Part shown: positions 45,552 through 55,800 of the stretch, in pieces
Layout: each line of letters opens with the position of its first letter
How positions within the stretch are numbered: the stretch's first letter is position 1
Origin: G965215225 sp965215225
GTDB taxonomy: Bacteria; Pseudomonadota; Gammaproteobacteria; CBDBNL01; JAAOII01
Direction of reading: 5' to 3'
Assembly (NCBI GenBank): GCA_965215225.1
Contig: OZ244039.1
Coordinates: 620,001-684,000, forward strand
Length of the DNA stretch: 64,000 bases
Translations under genes and position numbers: made by a program
The notes under the pieces: generated by a model
What the model was told of the DNA's origin: nothing
The model's database searches: none
The model's input: only the letters and a program-made list of their open reading frames with translations

Positions 45552-46032
45552 ACTATCAACTCCTTTCAATAATAAAAATAGTTACGTATTTTCATCAAGT
45601 AAAAAATTATTATAACATAAAAGTTTTAATTAATTAAAGAAATTATCATAAAAAAATATGCGTTTTTATAAACCATTTTTACTTTATTCATAATTATTTT
45701 TCAGTTATCACCATGTGACTATTATATCATTTTTATGTATGAAAATCTGTTTTTTTGTAAAAAAATGATAGTTAGATTAAAGCGCTCATATTTTTTTGCT
45801 CGGTGGATTCCCATCTAAAATCCAACACCTGTTGCTAAATTATGATCTATCCCGTTAAGTGTTGAAACATCTCAGCAGATGTTTCGAATCCGAGTCGCTT
45901 TCATGGTCAGTAGTCGGTCACTTCTCTTATTTTTTGCTCGGTTAGATTTGGCAAGGACATCCTTTCGACAGATACTGAAAAATGAGTCTATTGGCATTTT
46001 CATTGGCATCTCTTCCCCAACTGTGATAAGGA
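45552..46032. other. AT-rich gap with leader, promoter and a perfect inverted repeat
   Basis: The right part of the minus-strand leader of paralogue A (45552-45660) contains TATAAT at 45609-45614 preceded by TG, an extended -10. A perfect 9-bp inverted repeat GAAACATCT / AGATGTTTC with a CAGC loop lies at 45864-45885, partly extending outward, followed by TTCGAATCC. That word recalls a tRNA T-arm, but no cloverleaf can be folded. No catalytic N-terminus for the downstream methyltransferase can be found in any frame here. Confidence 0.45.
45864..45885. repeat. Perfect 9-bp inverted repeat, 4-base loop
   Basis: GAAACATCT and AGATGTTTC separated by CAGC. Not followed by a T-run in either direction, so it is not an intrinsic terminator. 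It could be a protein-binding dyad or recombination-site remnant at the junction between the leader and the truncated methyltransferase. Confidence 0.6.
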
Positions 46033-46946
46033 GTGGAGGTGTCGCAGGCGAGTTTCAAAGATACTGGTAGCCTATATTATCATTGCGACCCTACTATGAG
46101 TCACTATATCAAGATCATGCTTGATTGTATATTCGGAGTTAAGAACTTTAGGAATGAGATTATTTGGTGCTATGGGTTAGGTGGAAGTAGTAAGCGCTTC
46201 TTTTCTAAGAAACACGATACTATTTTCTTTTATTCTAAAACAGATGGTTACTACTTTAACAAACCTACAATGCCTTCTACATCAGCAATGATGGGTGGTA
46301 AGGAAAAAGGGGCAGTAGATTATTGGAATATTCCGACAATAAATAGTATGGCAAAAGAAAGAACAGGTTTTCCTACTCAAAAACCATTAGCCTTGTTGAA
46401 GCAGATTATTCAAGCAAGCATGCCAGACAAAAATCGGGGGGGGGGGGGGGGGGCGTATTAGATCCCTTCTGTGGCTGCGCCACTACTTGTATTGCAGCAG
46501 AACAGTTGGAACGCGAGTGGATTGGTATAGATATATCTCATAAGGCATATGAATTGGTGAAGGAGCGGTTAAAAAAGGAAGTGCCAGAGGACTTATTCAG
46601 AGGCGAGCCTAATTTTGAGACCGAGCCGCCCAAACGAGGTAGAGATGAAAGAAAAAGTGGTAATAAGAAGCATGTCTATATCATTTCTCATCCTAGTTAT
46701 CCTGGCGAATATAAAGTGGGAGTGGCGAAAGATGTGCAGAGTAGGCTGAATAGCTATCAAACTGCTGATCCAGAAAGGGCCTTTAAGGTTGAATATAGCA
46801 AGATTACGCCTTATTACAACAGTATAGAAAAGTATATACATCAGCAGTTTGACAATAAGCGGGAATGGGTAACTGGCAATGTCGAGGATATAAAGACTGA
46901 GATAGAAAAATGGCGGCCAATAGAGAATGAATCGCTAGGTTTGTGA
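46033..46946 (+). pseudogene. DNA methyltransferase fused to GIY-YIG (T5orf172-like) domain, frameshifted at an 18-G tract
   Basis: Two out-of-frame pieces of one gene. The first (46033 to the TAG at 46459) encodes DTGSLYYHCDPTMSHYIK, NFRNEIIWCYG, SKKHDTIFFYSK and FPTQKPLALLKQII, the middle and target-recognition part of a type III Mod-like beta-class methyltransferase. The second (from about 46455) encodes VLDPFCGCATTCIAAE, the SAM motif, then WIGIDIS, and finally a C-terminal domain, HVYIISHPSYPGEYKVGVAKD to YIHQQFDNKREW, typical of the T5orf172/MUG113 branch of GIY-YIG nucleases. The join is a run of 18 G (46436-46453). A tract of 16 or 19 G would restore one frame. Before 46033 an in-frame stop occurs at 46027 and no DPPY/DPPF motif is found, so the N-terminus is also lost in this copy. 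Start uncertain (GTG at 46033 or 46039). Confidence 0.8.
46436..46453 (+). repeat. Homopolymeric tract of 18 G inside the methyltransferase gene
   Basis: The longest mononucleotide run in the window, in an AT-rich surrounding, exactly between the target-recognition region and the SAM-binding motif. Such tracts mutate by slipped-strand mispairing and act as phase-variation switches in mod genes of several host-adapted bacteria. Length 18 is out of frame. Assembly error in a long G run is possible. Confidence 0.9.
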
Positions 46947-47085
46947 AAGAGTTGATTAGATAATTTGATCCTAGTATGAATAGCTTTTGGATATTTGAGC
47001 CGGTCTAGAATCTGAGTATGATGATTATATTTGTAACTATGCAATGGCAAGGATGTTGATAGTTTCCCTATAAATAATTGCCAAA

Positions 47086-47700
47086 CTACTTTTGCTTTCT
47101 TTCATTTCGTCTTTGTTTTCTTTCTTCTTTTTTATGATTAGTAATATAAAGCGCATTAACCAAGGATTCTAATAATTCAAGGATATCCTTAGCATCATTC
47201 TCTGATATAGGATTCTCTTCTTTTATGGTCTTCGGAGGATGTGCTGCTTCATTTCCAGTAAGACGAATTTCATGTGCCCAATCTCTTAAATCCTTAGTGA
47301 TAATTTGCTGCTCAAGAAGCCAGTCAATTTTTTTAATAAGACTCCCCTCTGGGGCTTTTTTGTCAATACACAATAGTTCAACTGCTCGGCGAGCCATCAT
47401 ACCAGTCGCGCGATAAGCATTAGCTGCAAAACAAGCATAAGCTTCTTCTAAATCTTTCTTAATAACTTCTGGAATCCTTGGATCTACAGGTTTAGGTAAT
47501 GACGCAGGATAGATTTGTTCAATCTTATTATTAACTCTTTTGACTAGAAAATGTTGAGGGCAACTATTACATTCACCTATTTCGTAAACTAGGTCAGACA
47601 TTTCACTATAATCATCTGGAGCAGCTATATGACTCTTTCTAATAGCTATAGAAGTATGTCGTTCACATCTCGGACAATAGATTGAATTACTATCCGCCAT
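47086..47700 (-). CDS. DUF4145 domain protein with N-terminal zinc ribbon
   Basis: N-terminal zinc ribbon with two CxxC pairs (YCPRCERH and ECNSCPQH, about residues 7-48). The rest is a helical DUF4145 domain with the usual features AYACFAANAYRATGMMARRAVELLC and the late GNEAAHPP motif (HEPN-like). 204 aa. DUF4145 proteins often occur beside restriction-modification and other defence genes, though their biochemical role is not settled. The ATG at 47700 is chosen; a TTG directly before it belongs to the shared leader. The 5' leader (47700-47790) is nearly the same as that of the membrane protein at 56159-57013. Convergent with the methyltransferase fusion. Confidence 0.85.
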   Translation of the reverse strand: MADSNSIYCPRCERHTSIAIRKSHIAAPDDYSEMSDLVYEIGECNSCPQHFLVKRVNNKIEQIYPASLPKPVDPRIPEVIKKDLEEAYACFAANAYRATGMMARRAVELLCIDKKAPEGSLIKKIDWLLEQQIITKDLRDWAHEIRLTGNEAAHPPKTIKEENPISENDAKDILELLESLVNALYITNHKKEERKQRRNERKQK

Positions 47701-47756
47701 CAACTCTTTTCAATAATACAGAAATATTCGTGTGTTTTCATAAAGTGAGGCAAGCC

Positions 47757-47784
47757 ATTATAACATTTCCTTATTTCTAGTCAC
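47757..47784 (-). promoter_or_regulatory. Promoter of the DUF4145 gene (shared leader type)
   Basis: On the minus strand: GTGACT, 16-base spacer, TATAAT with an upstream TG (extended -10). The identical arrangement stands at 57075-57102 before the third membrane-protein paralogue, including the surrounding bases, so the promoter was duplicated with its leader. Confidence 0.6.
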
Positions 47785-47841
47785 TTCATATTGCTTGCTT
47801 CCTATGAAGTAGGTTATAGTGGTTCTTTTACTCTCCCATAG

Positions 47842-48027
47842 ATGACTGACAAACTGCTAGACCAAATGGGTATAGAAGAGGAAACTCAGTAGTCTTATCT
47901 GGATTACGCTATGAGCGTCACAGTGGGGAGGGTCTTGCCAGATGTGCGCGATGGATTTACCCCAGTTTATAGGCGCGTGCTTTATGCATAACCTCAAGAA
48001 TGATTGGAATAAGCCCCATAAGAAGTA
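47842..48027 (+). pseudogene. Broken copy of the gyrA 5' end
   Basis: About 185 bases clearly homologous to the first 190 bases of gyrA (57525 on): MTDKLLDQMGIEEE, then an in-frame TAG, SYLDYAMSV, LPDVRDG, RRVLYA and a second stop, with further small deletions. Homology ends within the codons for HKKS, exactly where methyltransferase copy B begins. The upstream 70 bases also match the sequence at 57090-57160. It cannot encode a functional gyrase piece. Confidence 0.9.
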
Positions 48028-48702
48028 GACAAGGGATTATGGGATAAGTCAAAGGGCTTTAAGGAAGACTATGAATTTACTCATAGGTGGATCTCTTGCT
48101 GTCATCAATTATTAACTGACGATGGGGTGATCTGGATAAGTGGAACCTTCCACAACATCTATATTGTTGGCTTTGTCCTTCAAAAATTAGGCTTTAAGAT
48201 TCTTAATGAAATTGCATGGCTCAAACCCAATGCCCCGCCAAATCTAGCATGCAGATCCTTTGCTCACGCCCATGAAACTCTGTTGTGGGCCAAGAAGAAT
48301 AGTAAAGCAAAGCATAGCTTTAATTACGAACTAATGAAAAGATGGGACCAAACTAATGATGCCCTTAAGAATCCCAATAAGCAAATGCGAAGTGTATGGT
48401 CTATTCCCCTTGCTTCCCAGCAAGAAAAAAAATTCGGCAAGCACCCAACCCAAAAACCACAAGAACTATTGAGGCGGGTCATTCTTTCCTCAAGCAAATC
48501 AAAAGACCTGATTTTAGATCCATTCTGTGGTAGCGGCACAACAGGTGTAGTGGCTAGCTGCTATGGACGGCACTTCATAGGTATAGACAAAACAAAAACC
48601 TTCCTGCAGCTAGCACAGAAAAGAATTATGGCTGAGCAAAACAACAATGACAGCAATTTCTCTTCAATAGGAAATTCTTCTTTCGAGCAGATTTCTATAT
48701 AA
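48022..48702 (+). pseudogene. 5'-truncated DNA methyltransferase, copy B
   Basis: Same gene as copy A, with about 11 more residues at the left (VDKGLWDKSKGFKEDYEFTHRW) before it runs into the gyrA fragment. The remainder, from the GTG at 48127, is 191 aa and differs from copy A at only six or seven residues, most of them in the last 10. The SAM motif DPFCGSGTTGVV is intact, the DPPY part absent. About 30 base differences from copy A over 580 bases, of which roughly three quarters are silent by my count. Convergent with membrane paralogue B. Confidence 0.85.
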
Positions 48703-48738
48703 CGAATTTTGATTTATTTCCTCTTATGAGGAGCTCTA

Positions 48739-49515
48739 TTATTTCTTTGAATCGGATGAGTCTTTTGCTTTTTCAGATGAGTCTTTTGCTTTTTCAGATG
48801 AGTCTTTTGTTTCTTCAAAAGAGTCTTTTACTTTTTCAAGTGTTTGTTTAATGACTCCCATCAATATATTGGGTATAAGACCGAGCAGTGAATCCCAATC
48901 TCCCTTGTCAACTAGAATTTTTTTTATTGTCTTAAGTGGGAAGACATATCTTGCTGGGTGATCAGCTCTTGACTTAATAAAATCGCTAGGATTTTGTTTA
49001 AGGGCATCCAATAGATTACGTATAAAACCATCCAGTAAACTCGTATCTTGTTGCTGCTGATTTTTATCTTTCTGTTCGTCAACTGGAGTTTCTGCTAGAA
49101 TTTTTCTATACCCTAAAAAAGCTCGCACCATAACTGCCTTATGTTTATAAATTTCTTCCAGTTTCTTACTTTCAGCTCTCCTATTAGAGAGAAACAACAG
49201 AAACCATGTGATAAGTCCACCAATAGCTAGAATAATAATGAGAATGAGTAGATAAAAATAAACAGGGAGTATTGACTCTAAAAATGGATTAGAAGCAGCA
49301 GTCCCTGTAAGAGCCACTTCCCAACTTAAAACTCTTCCAATAAGGGGATTCCACGAGCTTCCTGCAAAAAATATTATCGTTAATATAGATAATATGAAAG
49401 ACCAGAAGAATAATCTGCTACTATACTCATACTCCTTTACTTTCTTTTCAAAAATTTTTATAAGCTCATCAGAGGTTGTCTCTGTTTTCTCATGGTTTTT
49501 CTTTTTATCTTCCAT
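48739..49515 (-). CDS. Two-TM coiled-coil membrane protein, paralogue B
   Basis: Shorter relative of the protein at 44370-45551: it lacks most of the N-terminal coiled coil (starts MEDKKKNHEKTETTSDELIKIFEKKVKEY). TM1 at about residues 36-56, TM2 about 88-112. The core AESKKLEEIYKHKAVMVRAFLGYRKIL and the NPSDFIKS and DHPARYVFPLKTI segments are conserved. The tail has three tandem Lys-Asp-Ser-Ser-Glu-Lys-Ala repeats. Start is the ATG at 49515; the leader carries AAAGGAG only three bases before, a short spacing. Function unknown; the family is confined to this island in the window. Confidence 0.7.
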   Translation of the reverse strand: MEDKKKNHEKTETTSDELIKIFEKKVKEYEYSSRLFFWSFILSILTIIFFAGSSWNPLIGRVLSWEVALTGTAASNPFLESILPVYFYLLILIIILAIGGLITWFLLFLSNRRAESKKLEEIYKHKAVMVRAFLGYRKILAETPVDEQKDKNQQQQDTSLLDGFIRNLLDALKQNPSDFIKSRADHPARYVFPLKTIKKILVDKGDWDSLLGLIPNILMGVIKQTLEKVKDSFEETKDSSEKAKDSSEKAKDSSDSKK

Positions 49516-49518
49516 CAA

Positions 49519-49837
49519 CTCCTTTCAAATGATACAGAAATATTTGTGTGTTTTCATCAAGTAAAAAAAGTTATTATAGCATGAAAGTTTCAATTAATTT
49601 AAAGAAATTATCATAAAAGGAATATAGCTCAATTAGCATCAGTAGAATCCCGACGAGTCCCACTGCCTGTTATGTAGCAGCTACGCCATTGGATTGAATC
49701 TGAGGGTCTAAGTCAAAGCAAGCTGTCAGTTTGAAGAAGCAAATAGCACGTTTAAACCGATTCGATTCAGTTGGGGCTTGCCTGTTCCAACCAAAGACCA
49801 TTAACTATGAAACTGAGGGACTAGTCAAAACCAAGCA
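49519..49837. other. Gap with leader of paralogue B and a decayed copy of the GLUG gene 3' end
   Basis: 49519-49625 is the shared minus-strand leader (ACTTGATGAAAACAC and the AT-rich AAAGAAATTATCATAAAA block). 49698-49801 is a diverged repeat of 49813-49912, the 3' terminus of the GLUG lipoprotein gene. Read on the minus strand it gives WSLVGTGKPQLNRIGLN against WFLDWTRQPQLNQARLD. Confidence 0.6.
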
Positions 49838-52800
49838 TCAATTTGAGGGGAACAACTCATCTAAACGGGCCTGGTTTAATTGGGGTTGGCGAGTCCAATC
49901 CAAAAACCACCAGCTACGCCATTCGGCAGGAGTAATGGGCGTGCAGCGAATGGCGGGATATTGACTTGAAGTGCCAAAGTCCCAAATGGTATTGTTATCT
50001 TGTTTTTCTTTCCGTTCACGTTCAATCCCTCCACTATGATCCTTATCACACCAGACCGCCAATGGCTCGTCACTCATGCCATCGCCAAATATATTTGTAT
50101 GATTATCCCATTTGGCATAAATCTCCTTATAGTCAGTTGGACTGCGAAGCTCATTGCTGGTCTTGGCTTCACCATGGGTACCACTATTTCTGCCACTAGT
50201 CCCACTGTCCCAATAAGAAGCAGCTCTATTCCCGATCATGTTTCCCTCCCCAACCAGCATAGCAGTATTGCTGCCTGAGACTACATAAGAATAAGCAACC
50301 TGGCCAAAGACGAAGTATCCCACCAGACCTCCTACTTTCTCACCAGTCCCGCGCACCTTACCTGCCACCACCGAAGAAGAAAATATCTGAGCTCTTTCAC
50401 CCCACCCCACCAGACCGCCCACATAATCACGACTCCCGCGCACCTTACCTGCTACCACCGAAGAAGAATGAATCCGAGCTCTTTCACCCCACCCTACCAG
50501 ACCGCCTACATAATCAAGGCTCCCGCTCACCTCATCCACCACAACCGAAGAAGAATCAATCCGAGTCAAGTCACCCCACCCCACCAGCCCGCCTACTCCA
50601 CTACCCCCGCTTACCTCATCTGCCACAATCGAAGAACAATGAATCCAAGCCTCTCGACCTCGCCCCACCAGCCCGCCTACTCTACTACGCCCGCTCACCT
50701 CACGCACCTTAACCGAAGAAGAGAAAATCCGAGCTTCTTCACCCCATCCCACCAGACCGCTTACTCTAATATTCCCGCTCACCTTATCTGCCTCAACCCA
50801 AGAAGAATTAATTCCAACCGATAGACCCTCTCCCACCAGCCCGCCTACATTCCAACCAGTCCCGCTCAGCTCACCCACCTTAACCGAAGAAGAATCAATT
50901 CGAGCCTCTTCACCCTCTCCCACCAGACCACCTACACTACTACTCCCGCTCAGCTCACCCACCACAACCGAAGAAGAATCAATTCGAGATTTGAAACCAT
51001 ACCCCACCAGACCACCTATATAATCACGGTTCCCGCTCACCTCGTCCACCTTAACCGAAGAAGAGAAAATCCGAGCCTCTTCACCCCACCCCATCAGACC
51101 GCCTACATAATCACGACGCCCGCTCACCTCAGTTGCATTAACCGAAGAATTATCAATTCGAGATTTGAAACCATACCCCACCAGACCACCTATATAATCA
51201 CGGTTCCCGCTCACCTCGTCCACCTTAACCGAAGAAGAGAAAATCCGAGCCTCTTCACCCCACCCCATCAGACCGCCTACATAATCACGACGCCCGCTCA
51301 CCTTATCTGCCACAACCGAAGAATTATCAATTCGAGATTTGAAACCATACCCCACCAGCCCGCCTACATAATCACGACGCCCGCTCATCCCAGCTGCCAG
51401 ATTCGAAAGCGAATCTTTCAAAGTCTCTTCATCCATCCTCCCTGGACTTCCTCTATGATCACGACGCCCGCTCATCCCAGCTGCCAGATTCGAAAGCGAA
51501 TCTTTCAAAGTCTCTTCATCCATCCTCCCTGGACTTCCTCTATGATCACGACGCCCGCTCATCCCAGCTGCCAGATTCGGAAGCAAATCTTTCAAAGTCT
51601 CTTCATCCATCCTCCCCGGACTTCTTCTATGATCACGACGCCCACTCACCTTATCTGCCAGATTCGAAAGCGAATCTTTCAAAGTCTCTTCATCCATCCT
51701 CCCCGGACTTCTTCTATGATCACGACGCCCGCTCACCTTATCTGCCACAATCGAAGAAAAATCAATCCAAACTTCTCGACCTCGCCCCACCAGCCCGCCT
51801 ACTCTACTACGCCCGCTCACCTCACGCACCTTAACCGAAGAATTAACAATCCAAGCCTCTTGACTTCGCCCCATCAGACCGCCTATAAAACTATTTCCTC
51901 TCACCTCAGTTGCATTAACCGAAGAATAATAAATTCGAGCATCCCAACCACTTCCCACCAGCCCGCCTACATGATCACGACGCCCGCTCACCTTATCTGC
52001 CTCAACCCAAGAAGAATTAATCCCAACCGATAGGCCACCCCCCACCAGCCCGCCTACAGAGCTACCTCCTCTTACCTCATCTGCCACAACCGAAGAATTA
52101 ACAATCCGAGATTTGAAATCAACCCCCACCAGCCCGCCTACATAATTACGACGCCCGCTCACCTCACGCACCTTAACCGAAGAATTAACAATCCAAGCCT
52201 CTTGACTTCGCCCCATCAGACCGCCTACAGAGCTACCTCCTATTACCTCATCTGCCACAACTGAAGAATTAACAATACGAACCCTTCCACCACTTCCTAC
52301 TAGACCGCCTATATAATCACGATCACGACGCCCGCTCACCACACGCACCTTAACCGAAGAAGAATAAATTCGAGCATCCCAACCACTTCCCACCAGCCCG
52401 CCTATATAATCACAAAGCAGCATACTTGGGCTGCTTGGCAACCCTTCACCACCCCCCATCAGTTCGCCTACATAATCACAAGGCCCGCTCACCTCATCTG
52501 CCGCTACCCAAGAAGAAATAATCGTAGCATTGAAACCATGCCCCACCAGCCCACCTACTATACTACTCCCGCTCACCTCACCCACCACAACCGAGGAATT
52601 AACAATCCGAGCATCCTGACCATCCCCCACCAGCCCGCCTATAAAATTATTTCCTCTCACCTCAGTTGCATTAACCGAAGAAGAATTAATCCCAACCGAT
52701 AGACCACCCCCTATCAGACCGCCTACATAATCATGACGCCCGCGCACCTCACGCACCATAACCGAAGAATAATTAATTCGATCATCCTGACCACCCCCTA

Positions 52801-55800
52801 CTAGCCCGCCTACAGCAGCACTCCCTCTTACCTTATCTGCCACAACCGAAGAATTAACAATCGAAGCCTCTCGAATCCGCCCTACCAGCCCGCCTACAAA
52901 ATTACCTCCTCTTACCTCATCTGCCACAACCGAAGAAGAATCAATTCGAGCATCCCAACCAATCCCCACTAGCCCGCCTACATAATCATGACGCCCGCGC
53001 ACCTCACGCACCATAACCGAAGAATAATTAATTCGATCATCCTGACCACCCCCTACTAGCCCGCCTACAGCAGCACTCCCTCTTACCTCATCTGCCACAA
53101 CCGAAGAAGAATCAATTCGAGCATCCCAACCAATCCCCACTAGCCCGCCTACATAATCATGACGCCCGCGCACCTCACGCACCATAACCGAAGAATAATT
53201 AATTCGATCATCCTGACCACCCCCTACTAGCCCGCCTACAGCAGCACTCCCTCTTACCTCATCTGCCACAACCGAAGAATTATCAATTCGAGCATCCCAA
53301 CCAATTCCCACTAGCCCGCCTACAAAATTACCTCCTCTTACCTTATCTGCCACAACCGAAGAATTAACAATCGAAGCCTCTCGAATTCGCCCTACCAGCC
53401 CGCCCACTCTACTACGCCCGCTCACCTCATCTACCTCAACCGAAGAAGAAACAATCGTAGCATTTTGACCAATCCCCACCAGCCCGCCTACATAATCATC
53501 TCCGCTCACCTTATCTGCCACAACCGAAGAATTATCAATTCGATCATCCCAACCAATCCCCACCAGCCCGCCTACATAATCATCTCCGCTCACCTTATCT
53601 GCCACAACCGAAGAGTTATCAATTCGATCATCCCAACCAATCCCCACCAGCCCGCCTACATAATCATCTCCGCTCACCCTATCTGCCACAACCGAAGAAT
53701 TAACAATCGAAGCCTCTCGAATTCGCCCCACCAGCCCGCCTACTCTACTACGCCCACTCACCTCATGTGCAAAAACCTTAGAAGAAACAATCCGAGCCTC
53801 TTCACCCTCTCCGACCAGCCCGCCTACATGATCACGATGCCCGTTTACCTTATTTGCTTTAACCAAAGAAGAATGAACCCGAGCCGAGGGACCAGCCCCT
53901 ATCAGACCGCCTACGTAATCACGATGCCCGCTCACCTCATCTGCCACTACCCAAGAAGAAATAATCGTAGCATTGAAACCAAACCCCACCAGCCCGCCTA
54001 TATGATCACGATGCCCGTTTACCTTATTTGTTTTAACCGAAGAAGAATGAACCCGAGCCGAGGGACCAGCCCCTATCAGACCGCCTACGTAATCACGATG
54101 CCCGCTTACCTTATTTGCTTTAACCGAAGAAGAATGAACCCGAGCCGAGGGACCAGCCCCTATCAAACCGCCTACGTAATCACGATGCCCACGCACCCTA
54201 TTTACCTTAACCGAAGAATTATCAATTCGAGATTTGAGACCCACCCCGACCAGCCCACCTACTCTACTACTCCCGCTCACCTCATCTACCTCAACCGAAG
54301 AAGAAACAATCGTAGCATTTTGACCAAACCCTACCAGACCGCCTACATCTTCATCCCCTCTTATCTTATTTGCCTCAACCGGAGAATTATCAATTCGAGA
54401 TTTGAGACTCACCCCGACCAGCCCACCTACTCTACTACTCCCGCTCACCTCATCTACCTCAACCGAAGAAGAAACAATCGTAGCATTTTGACCAAACCCT
54501 ACCAGACCGCCTACATCTTCATCCCCTCTTATCTTATTTGCCTCAACCGGAGAATTATCAATTCGAGATTTGAGACCCACCCCGACCAGACCGCCTACGG
54601 CAGCACTCCCTCTCACCTCACCCATCTCAACTGAAGAAGAAAATATCTGAGCTTCTTCACCCACCCCCGCCAGACCACCTACTCTACTACGCCCGCTCAC
54701 CTCACGCACTTTAACTGAAGAAGAAAATATCTGAGTCCCGAAACCAAACCCTATCAGCCCGCCTACTCTCTCACCAGTCCCGCGCACCTCACCCAACTCG
54801 ACCTTAGAAGAAACAATCCGAGATTTGAAGCCATACCCCATCAACCCGCCTACACTATGATTACTCCCTCTCACCTCATCCAACTCGGCCTTAGAAGAAA
54901 ATATCTGAGTCCCGAAACCAAACCCTATCAGCCCGCCTACTCTCTCACCAGTCCCGCTCACCTTGCGTACCTTAATCGAAGAAGAATGAATCCAAAATCC
55001 TATACCACCTCCCACCAACCCGCCTACATTATTACCAGTCCCGCGCACCTCACTCAACTCGACCTTAGAAGAAACAATCCGAGATTTGAGACCATACCCC
55101 ACCAGCCCGCCTACTATAGTCTTGCCTATCACTGTCTCGGCATGAAGCCTAAGATTACGAATCTCTGAATCTTCGGTTATATGACCAAACAAACCCACAC
55201 AATCCTTACCTGAACGACGAATGCTCAAATCACTAATCGTCCAGCCATTGCCTTCAAAAGTCCCATTAAAAGCAGCTCCTTGACATCCACTTTTAGAATT
55301 ATTTGTATCATGACCCAATGGTTTCCAGCCTTTGCCTTCCTCAGCATTCGCATAGGTTGCAAGACTTATATCCGCAACCAGCTCATAGCCATTACAGGAT
55401 GTAATGCCACCGTCACCACCACAACCAGTAGTGTCGAGTTCCCCACCCTCCGATAACCTACGCCCATTACCCCTCAAAGCATGCCTCACCGCATATAATT
55501 CTGCCGCTGTTCTTATTTCTATCAATCCATCCCCATCATCATCTACATCCAACTCGTCTGAAATGCCATCACCATCAGAATCTACTCCTCCATTGCTTCC
55601 CGAACCACCACCGCTACAAGCAATAAGAGCAATTGATAAGAAGCCAGCCCCAACTAAAAAGAAAAGAAACCGCCTCCCAAGCAAAATCTGGAGGAGGGCG
55701 GGCATAAAGGAGGCAAAGGGGAAGGGCATAATAAGAAAGAGACGACTTAATTGGAGTCTAAATAAGAAAAGCATAAAAAAGGAGGCAGAGAAACGAAAAA

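Noticed and set aside
45841..45900. tRNA gene, because of TTCGAATCC
   Set aside because: The T-stem does not pair, and no acceptor or D-arm can be formed; the word belongs to an inverted repeat.
45879..46070. 63-codon ORF upstream of the methyltransferase fusion as its missing N-terminus
   Set aside because: It is in a different frame, has no DPPY-like motif, and its sequence does not resemble a methyltransferase.
53465..54634. Long plus-strand ORF of 389 codons with repeated HQPAY and ICHNRR words
   Set aside because: It is the antisense reading of the GLUG repeats; the repeat DNA keeps a second frame open by periodicity. No start signal and no sensible protein character.
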